From assembly GCA_002964805.2 (NCBI GenBank), contig PUDQ02000089.1:372001-436000 (forward strand): 64,000 nt of DNA, read 5' to 3'. Numbering within the stretch: position 1 is the stretch's first letter; the number at the start of each line of letters is the position of its first letter. The notes beneath the pieces are model-generated. The model did not search any database, was not told the DNA's origin, and saw only the letters and a list, made by a program, of their open reading frames with translations. Both the position numbers and the translations under genes were made by a program. This DNA comes from Trametes villosa. Lineage: Eukaryota > Basidiomycota > Agaricomycetes > Polyporales > Polyporaceae. Below, one piece after another: positions 9,746 through 21,648 of the stretch.

Positions 9746-11905
9746 TCAAACCGAGACGGACTCGACGAACTCGTCGCTTCCCTTCTTGTCGATGTCCGCG
9801 TCCGACGCATCCTTCTCCTGCTGCATCTGCGCGCGCTTCTGCGCGATCTCGTCGATTGTGCGCAGCCTGAACCCGTCCTTCCGGCTCTGGTCCACCACGA
9901 TGCCGCTAAACGAGGAAAGAGCATTCACTGAGTGGCTCGATCAGTGACAGATGCATGGAGGGGCGACGTACATGGCATATATGGCCATCGCGACGTATCC
10001 TGCGAAGGGCACGATGTACGAGTGTGCGGTCGTGTCCGTGTCGCCGATGTGGGCTGCCGCGGGCGGGAACCAAGCACCGCCTCCGACACCCTGTAGGATG
10101 GGAATTTAGTCTGTCAGAAGGTTTTGCGCAGTGTCCGGTGGCGCCGGTGCACACATACCATGACGATCAGGCCGGAGCCACGTTTCGTGTGTCTGCCCAA
10201 GCTCTTCGTGGCGATGGTGAAGATAACCTAGAATTCGCGAGGCACGTCAGTCTGCGCTCTGACGCGTAGAATGGTGGCAGGCGACACGTACGGGGTAGCA
10301 GATCGATTCGAAGAAGAACAGCGCAAACAGACAGCCTACGCCGGCCCGTCCCGGTGCATAAGCGACACCGAGCGAGAATGCGCAGCACGCGATGGCATAG
10401 AAGCTCAGCAGAAGCGCGGGGTCGATCCAGTTCAGGAGCACCACGCCAATGAACCTAACAGACAGACGGCGGATCGTTTCAGGGCTCCGGCTGCATTAGA
10501 AGGGGGCGGTGCACGCACCGGCCGACCGTGAAGGTAATCTGGCAGTAGGAAAAGAGCTGGCTCGCGAGCGGCTTGTCGATGCCGACGCCCTGTTCGGAGA
10601 GGAAGTTGACGGCGAGGGCGGCGACGGCGACTTGCGCGCCGACGTACGCCGTCTGCGCGACCCAGCCGAATATGCACCGGTACTGCTTCCAGAAGGGCTC
10701 CTTGTCGTTTGTTAGGCCGACATCGTGCATCTCCTGCGCGAGCGCGTCTTGGGTGATCTCTGGGAGCTTGCAAAAGCTAAACGGAAAAGGGAGGCCGTGA
10801 GTCATGATTGAGGCGTGATGCCCTCAGAAGAGACGCACTAGAACAAGATGTTCAGCACCAGACCGAGGCCGGCTACTGCAAGATAGACCCTGGGGAGCGG
10901 TGTTAGAGTCGGCACATCACGGATACTGCTCTCGCCGGGATTGAAGCGCTCACCATTGGACTGTATCGAGCGAGGTGGCATTCTTGCCTTGGAAGAACCA
11001 CTTGGACGCAATCATGGGGCCGGCAAACGAGGCGACCCCCTGGAAGCCTTGGCTAAAGTTCAAACGTGCCGCAGCATACTTGGGGCTTCCCAGCACGGAG
11101 ATGTACGAGTTCGCTGCGACCTCCAAACAGGAGAGGCCACAACCTAGTACGGACTGTCAGGGCAGGGTGCCGGTATGCCGAGGGCGTGTTGCTCACCGAT
11201 GACGAAAGTGCACCCCACGAAGCCACCGTAGGCACGATACACCGCGGAGGGCCAGAAGAAGATCGCGCCTTCGACGGTGCAGGTGAGCGACGTGCGGACC
11301 TAGGCGGATGTAGTAGGCAGCTGACTTACCGAGAGAATAGAGCGTGAGACCCATATGGATGCCTTTCTGACGTTGATGACATCGGGTCAGGGGAAGACGG
11401 CCGTCGGCAGGCTGCGATCATAACTCACCTTGTACCCGTATCGTTCCATCTTCACCACGGAGATTAGTGTCTGTGGGACCGGCGGATGATGCGGTGACTC
11501 ACGAATATACTGGCTATGGGAGCGTAGACAAGGTAGGCACCCTACCACAGACGTACGTGAATACCAGATACTGAAAGCCAGGAGGGTGGATTCCGTACGA
11601 AATATGCCAGTTGGAGGAGTGTGCTCTCCGTCCTGCCGATCCCGAAGATCGTTTGGAAGTGGGAGTTGAGGACATCAAGCAGCTGGAGGATGGGATGGTC
11701 AACACGAAGCCAAGAACATGTCAGGCTGCGACACGTACCCCGTATGCGAACCCCCAGGTGAAGAAGAGGGACGTCACCAGAGAGAACGCGAACACCCACT
11801 CCCGGCGAGAAAGGTCGGAACCTATAGCAAAACACCGGCAGTTCAGTTTGGCAGATAGATGGAGTCCAAGCGCGTCGAACACATGCCTGTTACTCGGTCA
11901 GCCAT
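9746..11905 (-). CDS. MFS transporter of the fucose permease (FHS) type
   Basis: Predicted 12-helix sugar:proton symporter of the FHS family (bacterial FucP relatives), probably in the plasma membrane; the substrate is not determinable here. Fourteen exons: 11887-11905, 11739-11821, 11599-11682, 11503-11541, 11429-11470, 11330-11366, 11197-11268, 10954-11143, 10839-10889, 10519-10776, 10292-10454, 10159-10227, 9972-10090 and 9746-9905, for 461 residues. Family landmarks are SLVTSLFFTWGFAYG with LLDVLNSHFQTIFGI in helices 1-2, CGLSCLEVAANSYIS, and the late GRHTKRGSGLIVMGVGGGAW. The C-terminal tail is charged and cytosolic. The first intron only fits as a GC-AG intron (ACAG|GCATGT), giving MADRVTGSDLSRREW. 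A TATATA box lies 73 bp upstream. With 13 introns in 2.2 kb it is the most fragmented gene after PP5. Confidence 0.92.
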
Positions 11906-12479
11906 CGTAGAGGTGTCCAGGGTCGACAGGGAAGGTCGTGGGCAAGGCACGATAAGCCATGAAGCGCGAAGTTGGGCTATATACCGCGTCTGGGGTGGGG
12001 CCCCCGTCCCCCCGCATTGATGGGAGGGAGGGACTGCTGGCCCGCGTGATATGCCATTCAGTGGACGGTCCGGCGGGATCAGCGCATGGACGTTTCCCCG
12101 CACCTCCCATGAGCAGCGTCGCATCAAAATCGAGGTGCGCAAAGCACCCCGCAACGTCTCGCCTGCATCATCGTTCTGCGCGCGCCGGGCGTCGTGCGCG
12201 GGGGTGCAGCGAAGGCAGGCGCGAGAACGCAGGGCCGGCGGCAAGGGCGGGGTGAGTGTCAGGAGAGCGCGGGCGGTGGTGCGCGCGAAAACCATAAACT
12301 ACTGCGCCTGCCATATCCGGGTGCGCGTGTCGGCGCGTGACCGTCCAGCAGGAGCGATGCTCGGGAAGCGCCCGTGCGCAGGACGCGGTCCGGTGAGCCA
12401 AACTCTGATCGCAACTCTCTTTCGCACTCACGGCCTGCTTTCTGCCTGGGATCTGCGTCACCTGGAGAGGAACAACAAA
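11906..12479. other. Divergent promoter, transporter / acidic unknown protein
   Basis: 574 bp between divergent starts. It holds the TATATA box of the transporter (11978-11983), and no gene is seen. Confidence 0.55.
11978..11983 (-). promoter_or_regulatory. TATA box of the FHS-type transporter
   Basis: TATATA, 73 bp upstream of the transporter ATG on the minus strand, a normal distance for a fungal TATA element. Confidence 0.5.
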
Positions 12480-13662
12480 ATGGCCGCACCAAGCGAATCT
12501 TTACTTGCGCAATTTCTCGTGGTCAGCAGCGATGCTCGTGCTGCAGAAGACGCAACAGGCTAATCGCGTCCGTGCAGGAAAACTACGGCGCGATCAAGGC
12601 GCGTTACCCCGGCGAGGGCAGGCGCAAATGGAGGCTAAGGGTCGCAGAGCTATTCTGGAGCCTGCCCACCGAGCAAAAAGCCTCGTATCAGACCCTGGTG
12701 AGCCTCGCACGCCGTGTGCACTCCATTTTGACGAAAAGGCGGGGAATCGCTCATGCATCTCTCCCCCTGCAGATCAATCAAAATCCGCTGTCCACGGACA
12801 CCATCGAAGAAGCCGACTTCAGCACAGACGATGATCCCCTCGACGCCATCTCTGACGACGCGCCCGGCGTCGGCATCCTCCTCCGGACAGACTACGCGGA
12901 CGAGCGCGCCTGGGAGGCGTTCTACACGAAGCTGCAGGAAGCAGAAGCAGAGTTCGCATCCGAGACGTCACCGGATGCTGAGGCGGACACGCGCGGCGAG
13001 GCACCATCCGCCGCTCAGGGCGCAGCATCATCTTCGACCGATGCTGAGGGCGACACGGCGATGGTCGAGGATGAGGAAGACGCGGACGCAGATGCAGACG
13101 ACGGCGACGACGGCGCAGACGGCGCACCGATATTCTCTGTGATCAACGCGGCGACGCCCGCCGAGCAGGCGCCGCTCGCCGCGCTCTCGAACCTCGCGGC
13201 ACTGCGGCTGCTGAACGACGTCGACGTGCGGCGTGCGCCGAAGCCGCCGACGGGCACGAAGCGCATCAAGCCGCCGAACCGCCTCGTCGACCACGACGGG
13301 TGGCAGGAGGTGTACGCCGGGAAGACGGTGTGGGTCTACGACGCGCGCTCGAACCAGGACCAGTGCGTCCGCCTCGTGAGCCAGCAGGGCGCGGCGATGT
13401 ATGGCACGGCAACGTCAGTCGCCCATTATCCATGTCTCGCCCGGGCATTCGTTAGATCACCTGCTGACCATGTCTTCGCCGGCCTGCCCGCGCGTTCTAT
13501 CCACACAGCGCCGACAGCTGGCGCGCGCGCGTGGGTCACATTTGCGAGCTGCAGGTGAATTTGGCGGCAGGAGCCATGACGATCGATTTTGGCGGGCTCG
13601 ACCGGTGGGATTACGACGAACGCGCGCGGAACCTGGCAGAGGCCGTGCGACCCCTGCCCTAG
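12480..13662 (+). CDS. Hypothetical acidic protein
   Basis: I do not recognise this protein. Exons are 12480-12521, 12578-12697, 12773-13413 and 13509-13662, giving 318 residues; all three introns have good borders and phases agree. The N-terminal part MAAPSESLLAQFLVENYGAI runs into a basic helical segment ending in VAELFWSLPTEQKASYQTL. The middle (about residues 95-165) is Ala/Glu/Asp-rich and ends in an acidic run near EDEEDADADADDGDDG. The C-terminal 120 residues look folded, with GWQEVYAGKTVWVYD, MYGTATADSWRARVGHICEL and a final MTIDFGGLDRWDYDERARN. A nuclear regulatory or chromatin role would fit the acidic centre, but this is inference. It is divergent from the transporter and convergent with the bZIP gene. 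Confidence 0.75.
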
Positions 13663-14374
13663 CTTCTGGATCTTAGCAAACCCCGCGCGCGCTGGGGGCG
13701 GCCACGCTGCGTCCTCGTCGCGAGCGAGAAGCCCAAGGCGGACGCGCAGGCATTCTTCTTCTGAATTCGAAAACAGCGCCCATGTAGACTCGTACGGACA
13801 ATCAGTGATTGCCCATGATCAACAATCACGCAAGCGGGCACGTATCAGTCAATACGGCCGTCGCGCGGTTCGAACTGGACGCGCGATGTCATCCCGGCGG
13901 GCGCAGAGTGGGAGGCCTGCCTCGGACGCGATAGCTATTAGCAGATGCTCCGATGGAAGCCGGCATTTGGCATTCAGCGTCCGCGTCCGGAGTGTGCGTC
14001 CGGCGCGGGTCGCGCGTGCGTTCTTGTACTCGTATACGGTATAGTGCGTGTTATACAGTGGCGATTAGGCGATACATGGTATGCGACAGAATATAGATAG
14101 GCGCGCTAGCAGTACTGGAGAGGGAGATCCGGGCGCGGGCGTATAGTGCACATGTAAGTATGTGTGGCATAGCGCGGGCTGGCATTCGCAATGTCCGAGG
14201 CCGGCGATACGTAGGACGTGGGAGGTCGGCGGATGGGGTGTGGGTCATAAGCATATCATTCCTTGAGACGTCTCTGTCAGCCCGGTGATTCTGATAGAAC
14301 GCCAAAGAGTGACTGACTGACCATCATAGTGTATGGATATCGGAAACCCGAACGCGCGCGTCGCTCAGGGGGAG
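13663..14374. other. Convergent intergenic region
   Basis: 712 bp between the stops of the unknown acidic protein and the bZIP gene, with no gene recognised. Confidence 0.5.
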
Positions 14375-15242
14375 TCACCGCCTGGGCGCGTGCACGCTGA
14401 CGCCGTCCTCCGGGCCCGAGGAAGACCTTGTCGAGCGCACGTCCGACATCCGCTGCGCGAACCGCGAGCGCGCGCGGGGGTCCGCGCGCTCGTCGAGCAT
14501 CTCCGTGTCCTCGTCCTCGTCTTCGTCATCATCATCCTCGACGAGTCCGCGGCAGTCGACATAGCCCCCGCAGCAGTCGGGGTCCTTCGGGCCGGGGTAG
14601 CGCGATGTGTGCGTGTGGTGCGGCGCGGGGCCCATGACGGACGGCGGCAGCGAGCGGTGCGGGTACACGGACGGGAGCGGCTCGCGGTACGCGGCGCGCT
14701 CGCGCTCGGACGGCGGCCGGTCTGGCGTAGCGAGCGGCGGGAGCTCGATGCGCGGCGAGACGCTGAGCTTGTGCGAGTGCGGCGGGGCGACGGGCGAGGG
14801 GGTGTAGGTGGGCGTCGCGAGCGTGATGGGTGTGCGGTTGACGTGGTGGCCGGGTGCGGCCCCGGAGGGCCCTGGATAGAAGGCGAGCTGCTGGAAGCGG
14901 GTGATGGACGCGGACGCCACGGCGAGGTGGTGCATGAGGTCTGAGGACGCTGCGGCCTGTGGCGCAAGGACGGTCAGTCAGCAGAAGGCGGCGGCGCGCA
15001 GAGTTGATATCCGGACGTACCACTTCGGGGCCGTAGGGCGACTGCGCGGGGGGCGGGGCGTTCTTGAGCTTCGCCTGGAGGGCGTCGACCTCCTGGCGAA
15101 GCATGACGTTCTCTTCCTCGGCCTTCTTGACGCGGTGCTCGAGGTCTGCGAGGTACTGCGCCTTGCGTGCGCGGTAGTCGCGCTGCTGGAGGAGCGCGCG
15201 GGAGGGCGGGATGGTCATGTCCTTTCTGCGGCCGCGGGTCAT
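14375..15242 (-). CDS. bZIP transcription factor with Cys cluster
   Basis: DNA-binding leucine-zipper protein of 267 residues, exons 15021-15242 and 14375-14956. The basic region and zipper lie at residues 10-65, with PPSRALLQQRDYRARKAQY followed by heptads LADLEHRV, VMLRQEV and LQAKL. Aligned by hand to Yap-type basic regions, the normally invariant Asn falls on Ala (ALLQQRDYR versus NRAAQRAFR), so the DNA contact is atypical. The middle is Pro/Ser/Thr-rich. Near residue 200 a short Cys motif (DPDCCGGYVDC) precedes an acidic run EDDDDEDEDEDTE; Cys motifs of this sort in fungal bZIP factors such as Yap or HapX sense redox or iron state, but that role is only inferred. The upstream region is unusually long and gene-free. 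Confidence 0.88.
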
Positions 15243-18200
15243 GGTGGGTGTGCTATGCTAGTGCTAGAGTGTGGGTGCGAGCGAGTGTGGTAGCACGAAG
15301 ATGGGGGCAGAGGGAGGCGGGGGGACGGGAGGGGTGAGACAGGCTGGGTGCGGGGGAGGGAGGGATTTGAGGGGGCTCGGGAGGCATGGAACTGTATTTG
15401 ACTGTGCGCGCCTAAGACAAAGGAGATATGTTTCTGTTCGGGCGTGGCAGACGGTCGTGGGCGCAGTCGTCGGTCGAGCAGCTGCCATCAGCATGGGCGG
15501 CGTGTTGTGCTCTCATGCTCGGACTTTGCAATGCGCTGATGCTGTGCTCCGCCCCTCCCGATTCCGTCGACTCATCATCCGAGTATCACCACCCCCCAAA
15601 TCCGTCTACATGAAATCCCCCGGCCAATCATCCCAGCCCGCGAATTTGACGAGCCGATCTGCACCCTCCCTCTCACGAACTGCTCCCCAAGCCCGCCCGC
15701 AGCATTCCTCCGCGTGTCGCCCACGTCGCTCAGCGATCTGCCTCGGCGCCGCGTCGCAACTCCATCCGTCACGCCGCACACGCTCGACGTCTGGCATGGG
15801 CCACGCACCCCGGCGTGCCGAGTGCGGTCGTGGCCGTCGCCAGTATGCCCGGCGGCGCATTTGATTTGTGGTCAAATTTGGCGTCTGCACCTCTCGCTGA
15901 CTATATACAGCTCTTTCAGCTGCGTACGTGCACGGCCGCCTGGGCGCGCGGCCGGACGGCCTCCGTGGGAGGCGGCGTGTCCGGGTCTGCATCTGCTGCC
16001 AGTCAAACGGTGCAGATGTCCTCGGCTGATATCGCGCTGCACGCTGTGCCCCCGCAATTGTGCGCTCTGACGGCAACAGGCACCTCAATTGGCGTGGACG
16101 AGTGTGCCGCCGGGTGGGCTGCATCGGTCGAAGCGCGATCTCCAGACGCGCCGGGAGGCACCCCATCAGTTTCAAGCTCGCAGCGATTCCCCACCCGCGC
16201 GCGATCTCCACCTCATCTCCGATCTCGCATGCTCTTTCCTCTCTTCCTCCCGGTCTCCCTCCGGTCCGATTCTGTCCTCTTCAACACCCGTGACGGGCTC
16301 GGCTGCTGTCCTCTTCTCGTCCTCGCCTTCTCCTGCGCCATTTGGGCACCGTACTCCGATATCCCACCCCAGCGCGCGCACGCGTCGAGTCAGAGATCCG
16401 TAAGCCCTGCCTCGCACCAAACTCCGAGATAGCAGCTGCTCATCCACCGATCCTAGCTAGGCCCACCCAACTCAGCGAGCTGGCCTCGATCTGTCACTCG
16501 CAGTCAACCTGTAACCCACTTCTCTCACACACCTGCGTGCTCGTCGGCGGATGACACATCGCCCACTGCCAGCCAAGACCCTCCTCGGTCGCTCGTACAA
16601 CACTGCGGCGGCGCGCTCGCAACCTAGCACTGATGTTTTACCGCGGCGCCTCGCTCGTCCGCCGCCAAACTGCTTCGGGTGCGTCCTCGGTCTCTGCACG
16701 GTCATACTCTCAGCGCGCGCGCTCGCGCCCGGTGGTTTATCCAGTTTCTGATAGAAGCCACGCCCGGAGGCGATCCTCCCTCGCTGTCGGCGCATTTGAA
16801 ACCGCCACCAGTCAAGTTCCGCAACGGGCAGGCTTCTCGCCTTCTCCCGAGCTGGGCGCCGCTTTGTGGTTTTGTGCTCGTCGCGCGTTGTATTTGCGGG
16901 CGGTAAGCAATTTGTGATTGTGGTTTGAGGACCCTGAAACTGTCGAGGAAGAGAGCTCATCCCACACCACAGGCAGGCCGCTGTTCCCGTGGCCACATCG
17001 CAAGGATGCCCGCTATCGCACTGGCAACCACTCTGCGCGATGCGCCGCAGTGTGGCCATTGCACATCGCCTTCGCTCGAGATGGCTCGGACGACGCCCTT
17101 ACGGCGTCGGATTTTCAACTCGGAGAATCAGCGCGTGCGGCCGCCGCACCACGCAGCCGCGCTGCGCGGGACGTCACCCCAGGAAGACAGCGGCGGCCAC
17201 AGCGCCTTCCCTGGAGATCAGCAGCACGCCCGCACTGAATGCCACCGCTGCGGGATGCCGGCATAGGCGTGCGCTCGCGTCGGTGCTTTATTCGCCGGGT
17301 GGTGCGTTCGCCCGGCGGTGCCAGTGCCCAGATAGCTCGGCTGCGTGCTGGATGGTGCGGGCGCACATCTGGGCGCGCACGTCTAACTCTGTTATCCGGC
17401 CCAGGATCTCAGCGGCTGGTTCGCGAAGGCCGAAGCGATGCGAACATTACGCGAGGACGCTCTGCCGATATACAGACGTCGGGATTTTGCGGTCCCTCTG
17501 CAGGGCACGCTTCGTGTCCTTGGCTTCCCTGTCCAATGTCAGTTTACACCGCCCACGATGTTCTCGCTCACCAGGCTGAACAGGACTCACTGCCACAGTG
17601 CGTGGCATCGGGCCCATATACAACTGTGCGCGCTGCGCGGCCTCAGTCAGTGCTCAACATACGCGGTACGTGGCCCGGGACTGACTCATCCGCACACTCC
17701 GGTCGGAGGACGTGTCCGCATCCTAATCACTGTGCGTTTACGAATAAGATACGCTCGCAGCTCTCGCAATTCAATAGCGGCGGCAACAGCATGACGTTGG
17801 CTTTCGGCAGCCCTGATGATGTTGCGCTATTCCGCGGATTTTGAGAAAGCAGGCGCGACCGTGACTTCTATCCCGAGGCGGACTTACGGCTCGGGTGCGT
17901 CGCGCGATTTTGTCAGCGAACAACACCGCGCCCTCGGCGTAGTCGTTCGTAGTCATCGTGCTGCACATGGCCCGAGTTTGACTTCTCGCTTACTCTCGCG
18001 CCGCGCCCGCACACCCTCCGATCTGCCGCGTCAAATTGGGGCAGCATCGTGCGGCCCTGCGGTCGTAGCTCCGAGCCGAAGAGGGTCGTATGCGGGTTCG
18101 CAGCATGCCGAAAGCAGGCACCTCTCCGCTTGAACTCAGCCTGGGCCTTGGCCCTTCCCGCCGTCCACGGCCGCACGTCGAACAAGCTTCCGCGAACTTG

Positions 18201-20125
18201 CGAATTTGGCGACGGCGGACATGGCCGGAGGGTTCCCCATGCGACGTGCGCACACGAGGCCCCGCAACGCGAATAGTATACGCGACGGTAACTCACGACG
18301 TTGACAGGAGTTAGCTGCACTGCATACGTACGGGCCACACGGCTCTGAAGCGTCCCAGGGTGGCCCGGTGCGCACTGCGCGGGCCTAGGGTTCCAAGTCC
18401 GCATCCGCCCTGGATGGATATTTGGCCCTGCGCGCAGCTGCTGTGCGGTGAATACATATGCATGTCCGACTCCGCCCTCCGCCGACGCTGTCAAGACTGT
18501 ACTCAATTACGACTGTGCCACGCCAGATGCAGATACGAGGGCGGGCGATCGCCCGCGTCGTATCAGGCCGCGGAGTTCGCCTGGCGCGCGTATCAACGAC
18601 TCTTCGCAAAGCCTTCGAAGTTCGAAGCTCGCGACGGGACTCGGCGGTTGCCCAGGAGGCCGGAGCAGAACCAGGAGCACGTTCAACGAAGTTCGCACGG
18701 AGGCTAATAACTGACTGTGAGTCATCATTAATATTCAGTGCCATCCTAATTCCCGACGGCCGCATAATGATACTTACACTCCTACAGATCCACCCACAAC
18801 GCGGCGGCGCCGGGGGCGGCGCTCGATTGATCTCACGCGGTGCAGCGGCCGCGACAGTCGATCTCGCTGAAGCTCGTGCTGCGGCCCGCCTGCGGATGAT
18901 GCGCCCGCGCGCAGAGCGATGCACCATCATCGCACCCTGTCAATGTCAAACTCGCACACTCAAAGTCACCCCACCGTCACGCCTCACGAGCCGTCGCCGC
19001 GGTTCAACAGCCCGCCTCGCAGCTCGCAGTCGGGAGACTGTGCAACGGTGTGCATCTGGATCTAGGGACCGGGTTAAGTCACACTGGCGGGAGATTCGGA
19101 CTCGGCTCGCTGTGATTTCGGTGCGTGGATGTGTCGTGGCGCGCAGTGTGTGCTGTGATCAAGCGCTCATGTACAGTTGCTGGTTAGCGGTTTGCTCCAA
19201 GTGGCAAAGGCGGCGCAACGCGGCGGCGTCGTGGACGAACGCTGCAAGTCGGCGCGCCCGCATCCTTGGAAGGTCCGTATACGCGTGCAATGTATCCACG
19301 CGAACGCCTGTGTGGCGGCGGGAGCCCGGAGGAAGAGCTTCTACTTCCGCCGCCCGCCGGGGTTCGCGGCGTGCGGGTGGTGCGGCGGCCCTCGACCAAT
19401 AAACACATGAGCGCGTGAGTGGTTCCGGTTACCAGCGGCGCTCGATTGGTCTCGGAATGCTAGGAATGCTTGGGAAAGTGGGTCTCAAAGCTGTGCGGGT
19501 GTTAAACGAATTGCACCCGAGTGCGGTACTTGTGTTCTCAATCTGTCGCACTTGGCAGGAAATGCCGGCGCGCTGCAGGGAGATGCGGGTTGCTGTGTGT
19601 ATTCCGGGGAGTGTTTGTCTGTTGTGTTGTACTGATCAACTTTAGATGGACTGGAAGCCGGGGATAATCGAAAATGCCGGGTGAGCAACCCATCTTCGTC
19701 TGCAGTGCTTGAATTTGACCTTGCGGTTTGCCTACAGTTGACACTCGTAACGCGGCGTCCGATCCCAGGTATAGCACGAGGCTCTGTTCGCTTTCCGACC
19801 GTCCGTGGTTCTATCTGACGGTATCATCACAGCCGGCAGATTTTTTTGGTGCGCCACACGCGTTGCATAGCCGCTTCGGCGACCTGAGGCCCCCATAGTA
19901 AATTGTTCAATGCGGTATGCTCGAGGTCGCCTGGCGCACGGAGACGTCGTGTTCGACCCACCAGCCACCGCCGAGTCGGATGTTCGGTTGTGACGGGGTG
20001 GTGAAGAGTGGCTGTCCCGAGCAGCGGCATTCGAACTGCAGCGTGGCCCGACGAGGCTGACATGCGCGTCCCGATCGAGAACGAGGTTCGAGTTCGATGG
20101 TCCGCCGCCGTCGGCCGCCGAGCAA
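15243..20125. other. About 5 kb without a recognisable gene
   Basis: From the bZIP start to the promoter of the secreted protein. Several open frames of 80-315 codons exist on both strands, but they overlap each other, are Arg/Ser/Ala-rich and lack family motifs or plausible splice structure, as expected for GC-rich non-coding DNA. CCAAT-type pentamers occur, for example near 15627 and (reverse) near 19450. It could be a long regulatory region, a non-coding transcript or decayed repeats. I cannot tell which. Confidence 0.5.
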
Positions 20126-20132
20126 TATAAGG
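20126..20132 (+). promoter_or_regulatory. TATA box of the secreted Ser/Gly-rich protein
   Basis: TATAAGG 128 bp upstream of the ATG, followed by a pyrimidine-rich run (roughly 20160-20250) typical of strongly transcribed fungal genes. Confidence 0.55.
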
Positions 20133-20253
20133 CGCCCCGCCGCGCCCAACGTCGCTCATCGGTTGTTCCTCGACCGCCATCTTCTCTCCCACAGCCTACA
20201 GCCCCCACGACCCTTACGACCCTCACGTTCTTTACGCTCCCTCTCTCATTACT

Positions 20254-21648
20254 ATGATTCGCTCACTCCTTCTCGTCCTCCCCCTTCTCACCCTCACCCC
20301 TACCGAGGGTGCGCCCATCCCTCAGGCTGGCGACGTGATGCCGGTGCGTCTGCTGGATCCTGGTAGTCACACAAACACTCATACGCCATGATATTCGTCA
20401 CCCATGACGTAGATTGTTAACGGGGTCACTTGCAACTTGATCTCCGCCTCGCTCAACCCCGACCAGCTTGCCTCGCTGCTGCAATCGTGCGGCGGCCAGC
20501 TTCCTAGTACCAACACCAACGTCAACAACAATGGCCCTGCCTCGGCCGGCGGCCGTGGTGGCGGCGGGAGCAGCGGCACCTTCTCCGGCGCTGGAGATGG
20601 TCCCGCCAGTACTGCCGACCCTTCCGCATACGCTGGGTTTGGATACGTGTCTCAGGACAACGGCCCGTCTGACTCGGCCCTCGCTGGCTCTGTGACCTCC
20701 GGCAACTCTGCTGCTCCTGCCGAACCCGCCACGGTGGCTAAACCCGTAGACCCGGCTTCCGCCTCCCAGCCCACGACCCCCGCCAATGACCCCGCCAACC
20801 CATCGACGGATGGTCAGGCAACTACTGCGTCATCTGCTAACGGCGACGGTGACGGCTCATCCGGGGGCGCCGATGCCAACACTGCTGGCGGCAACATCAA
20901 CGTCAACGCAGGCTCCGCCTCTGACTCTGGATCCAACCCCAGCACTAACGGAGCGGCCGGGACCTTCAACCCGAGTAGACCTGCAACTGCCCCCGCGTCG
21001 AACGCTGGCTCTAGCGACGGCTCTCAGTCTGGTGCCTCTGCCTCTGGATCCTCTGGCAACGAGGGCACCTCTAACTCTGGCGTGGCCGCGGGGAATGTGA
21101 ACGTGCCTAGCCCCTCGTCCTCGACCTCCGACTCTGGTGCCAGTTCTGGTAGCGACAGCTCGACTGGTTCTTCTCCTGCAGCTTCTGGGGACAACGGCGC
21201 CACTGGCGCACCCGACAACTCTCCTGCCCCCGACAACTCTGACGATGGCTCGACGGCCGCCTCTGTCGATGCTGGCGGGGACGCCGACAACTCTTCCTCA
21301 GACAGTACCGCCTACCCGAACGGATCGGCCGAGGCCTCTGCAGGCTACAACCCTTCTCCCGCGGAAGGCGATTTCGACTCGGGCGCAGGCTCGGGCTCGG
21401 GCGGCGACAACAACACCGGCGTACCTTCGTCCTCGGTCAAGGCCGCCAGCCCGGACACCGGGAGCGCGGACTCGAACGGGCCAGCGTGCACCGACCTGGC
21501 CTGCACCAATGTGGCCGCCACCGATGCGTCGAAGGCCGAGGTGCTCGCGTTGGACCCTACATTGTCTTCGGTCAAGGGGCTCGGACAGGGCGACTCGCTC
21601 GCATGCCAGAGGGGAGATATTGACTTCTGCCTGACCTTCACCAAATGA
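20254..21648 (+). CDS. Secreted Ser/Gly/Asp/Ala-rich protein
   Basis: No enzyme family recognised. Exons are 20254-20343 and 20413-21648, giving 441 residues. The N-terminus MIRSLLLVLPLLTLTPTEGA is a clear signal peptide. A short folded-looking module follows (VNGVTCNLISASLNPDQLAS, then LLQSCGG). Next comes about 320 residues of low-complexity Ser/Gly/Asp/Asn/Ala/Pro sequence. A second small Cys module closes the protein (ACTDLACTNV and LACQRGDIDFCLTF). The long centre would be heavily O-glycosylated and extended. This suggests a cell-wall, matrix or surface protein, but a function cannot be assigned. The codon pattern in the centre is rich in GCC/TCT/GAC, and the centre may vary in length between strains. 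Confidence 0.8.

Noticed and set aside
15271..19402. Open frames of 120-315 codons in the 15-20 kb gap
   Set aside because: They overlap on both strands, have skewed Arg/Ser/Ala composition, and show no family motif or consistent splice structure.
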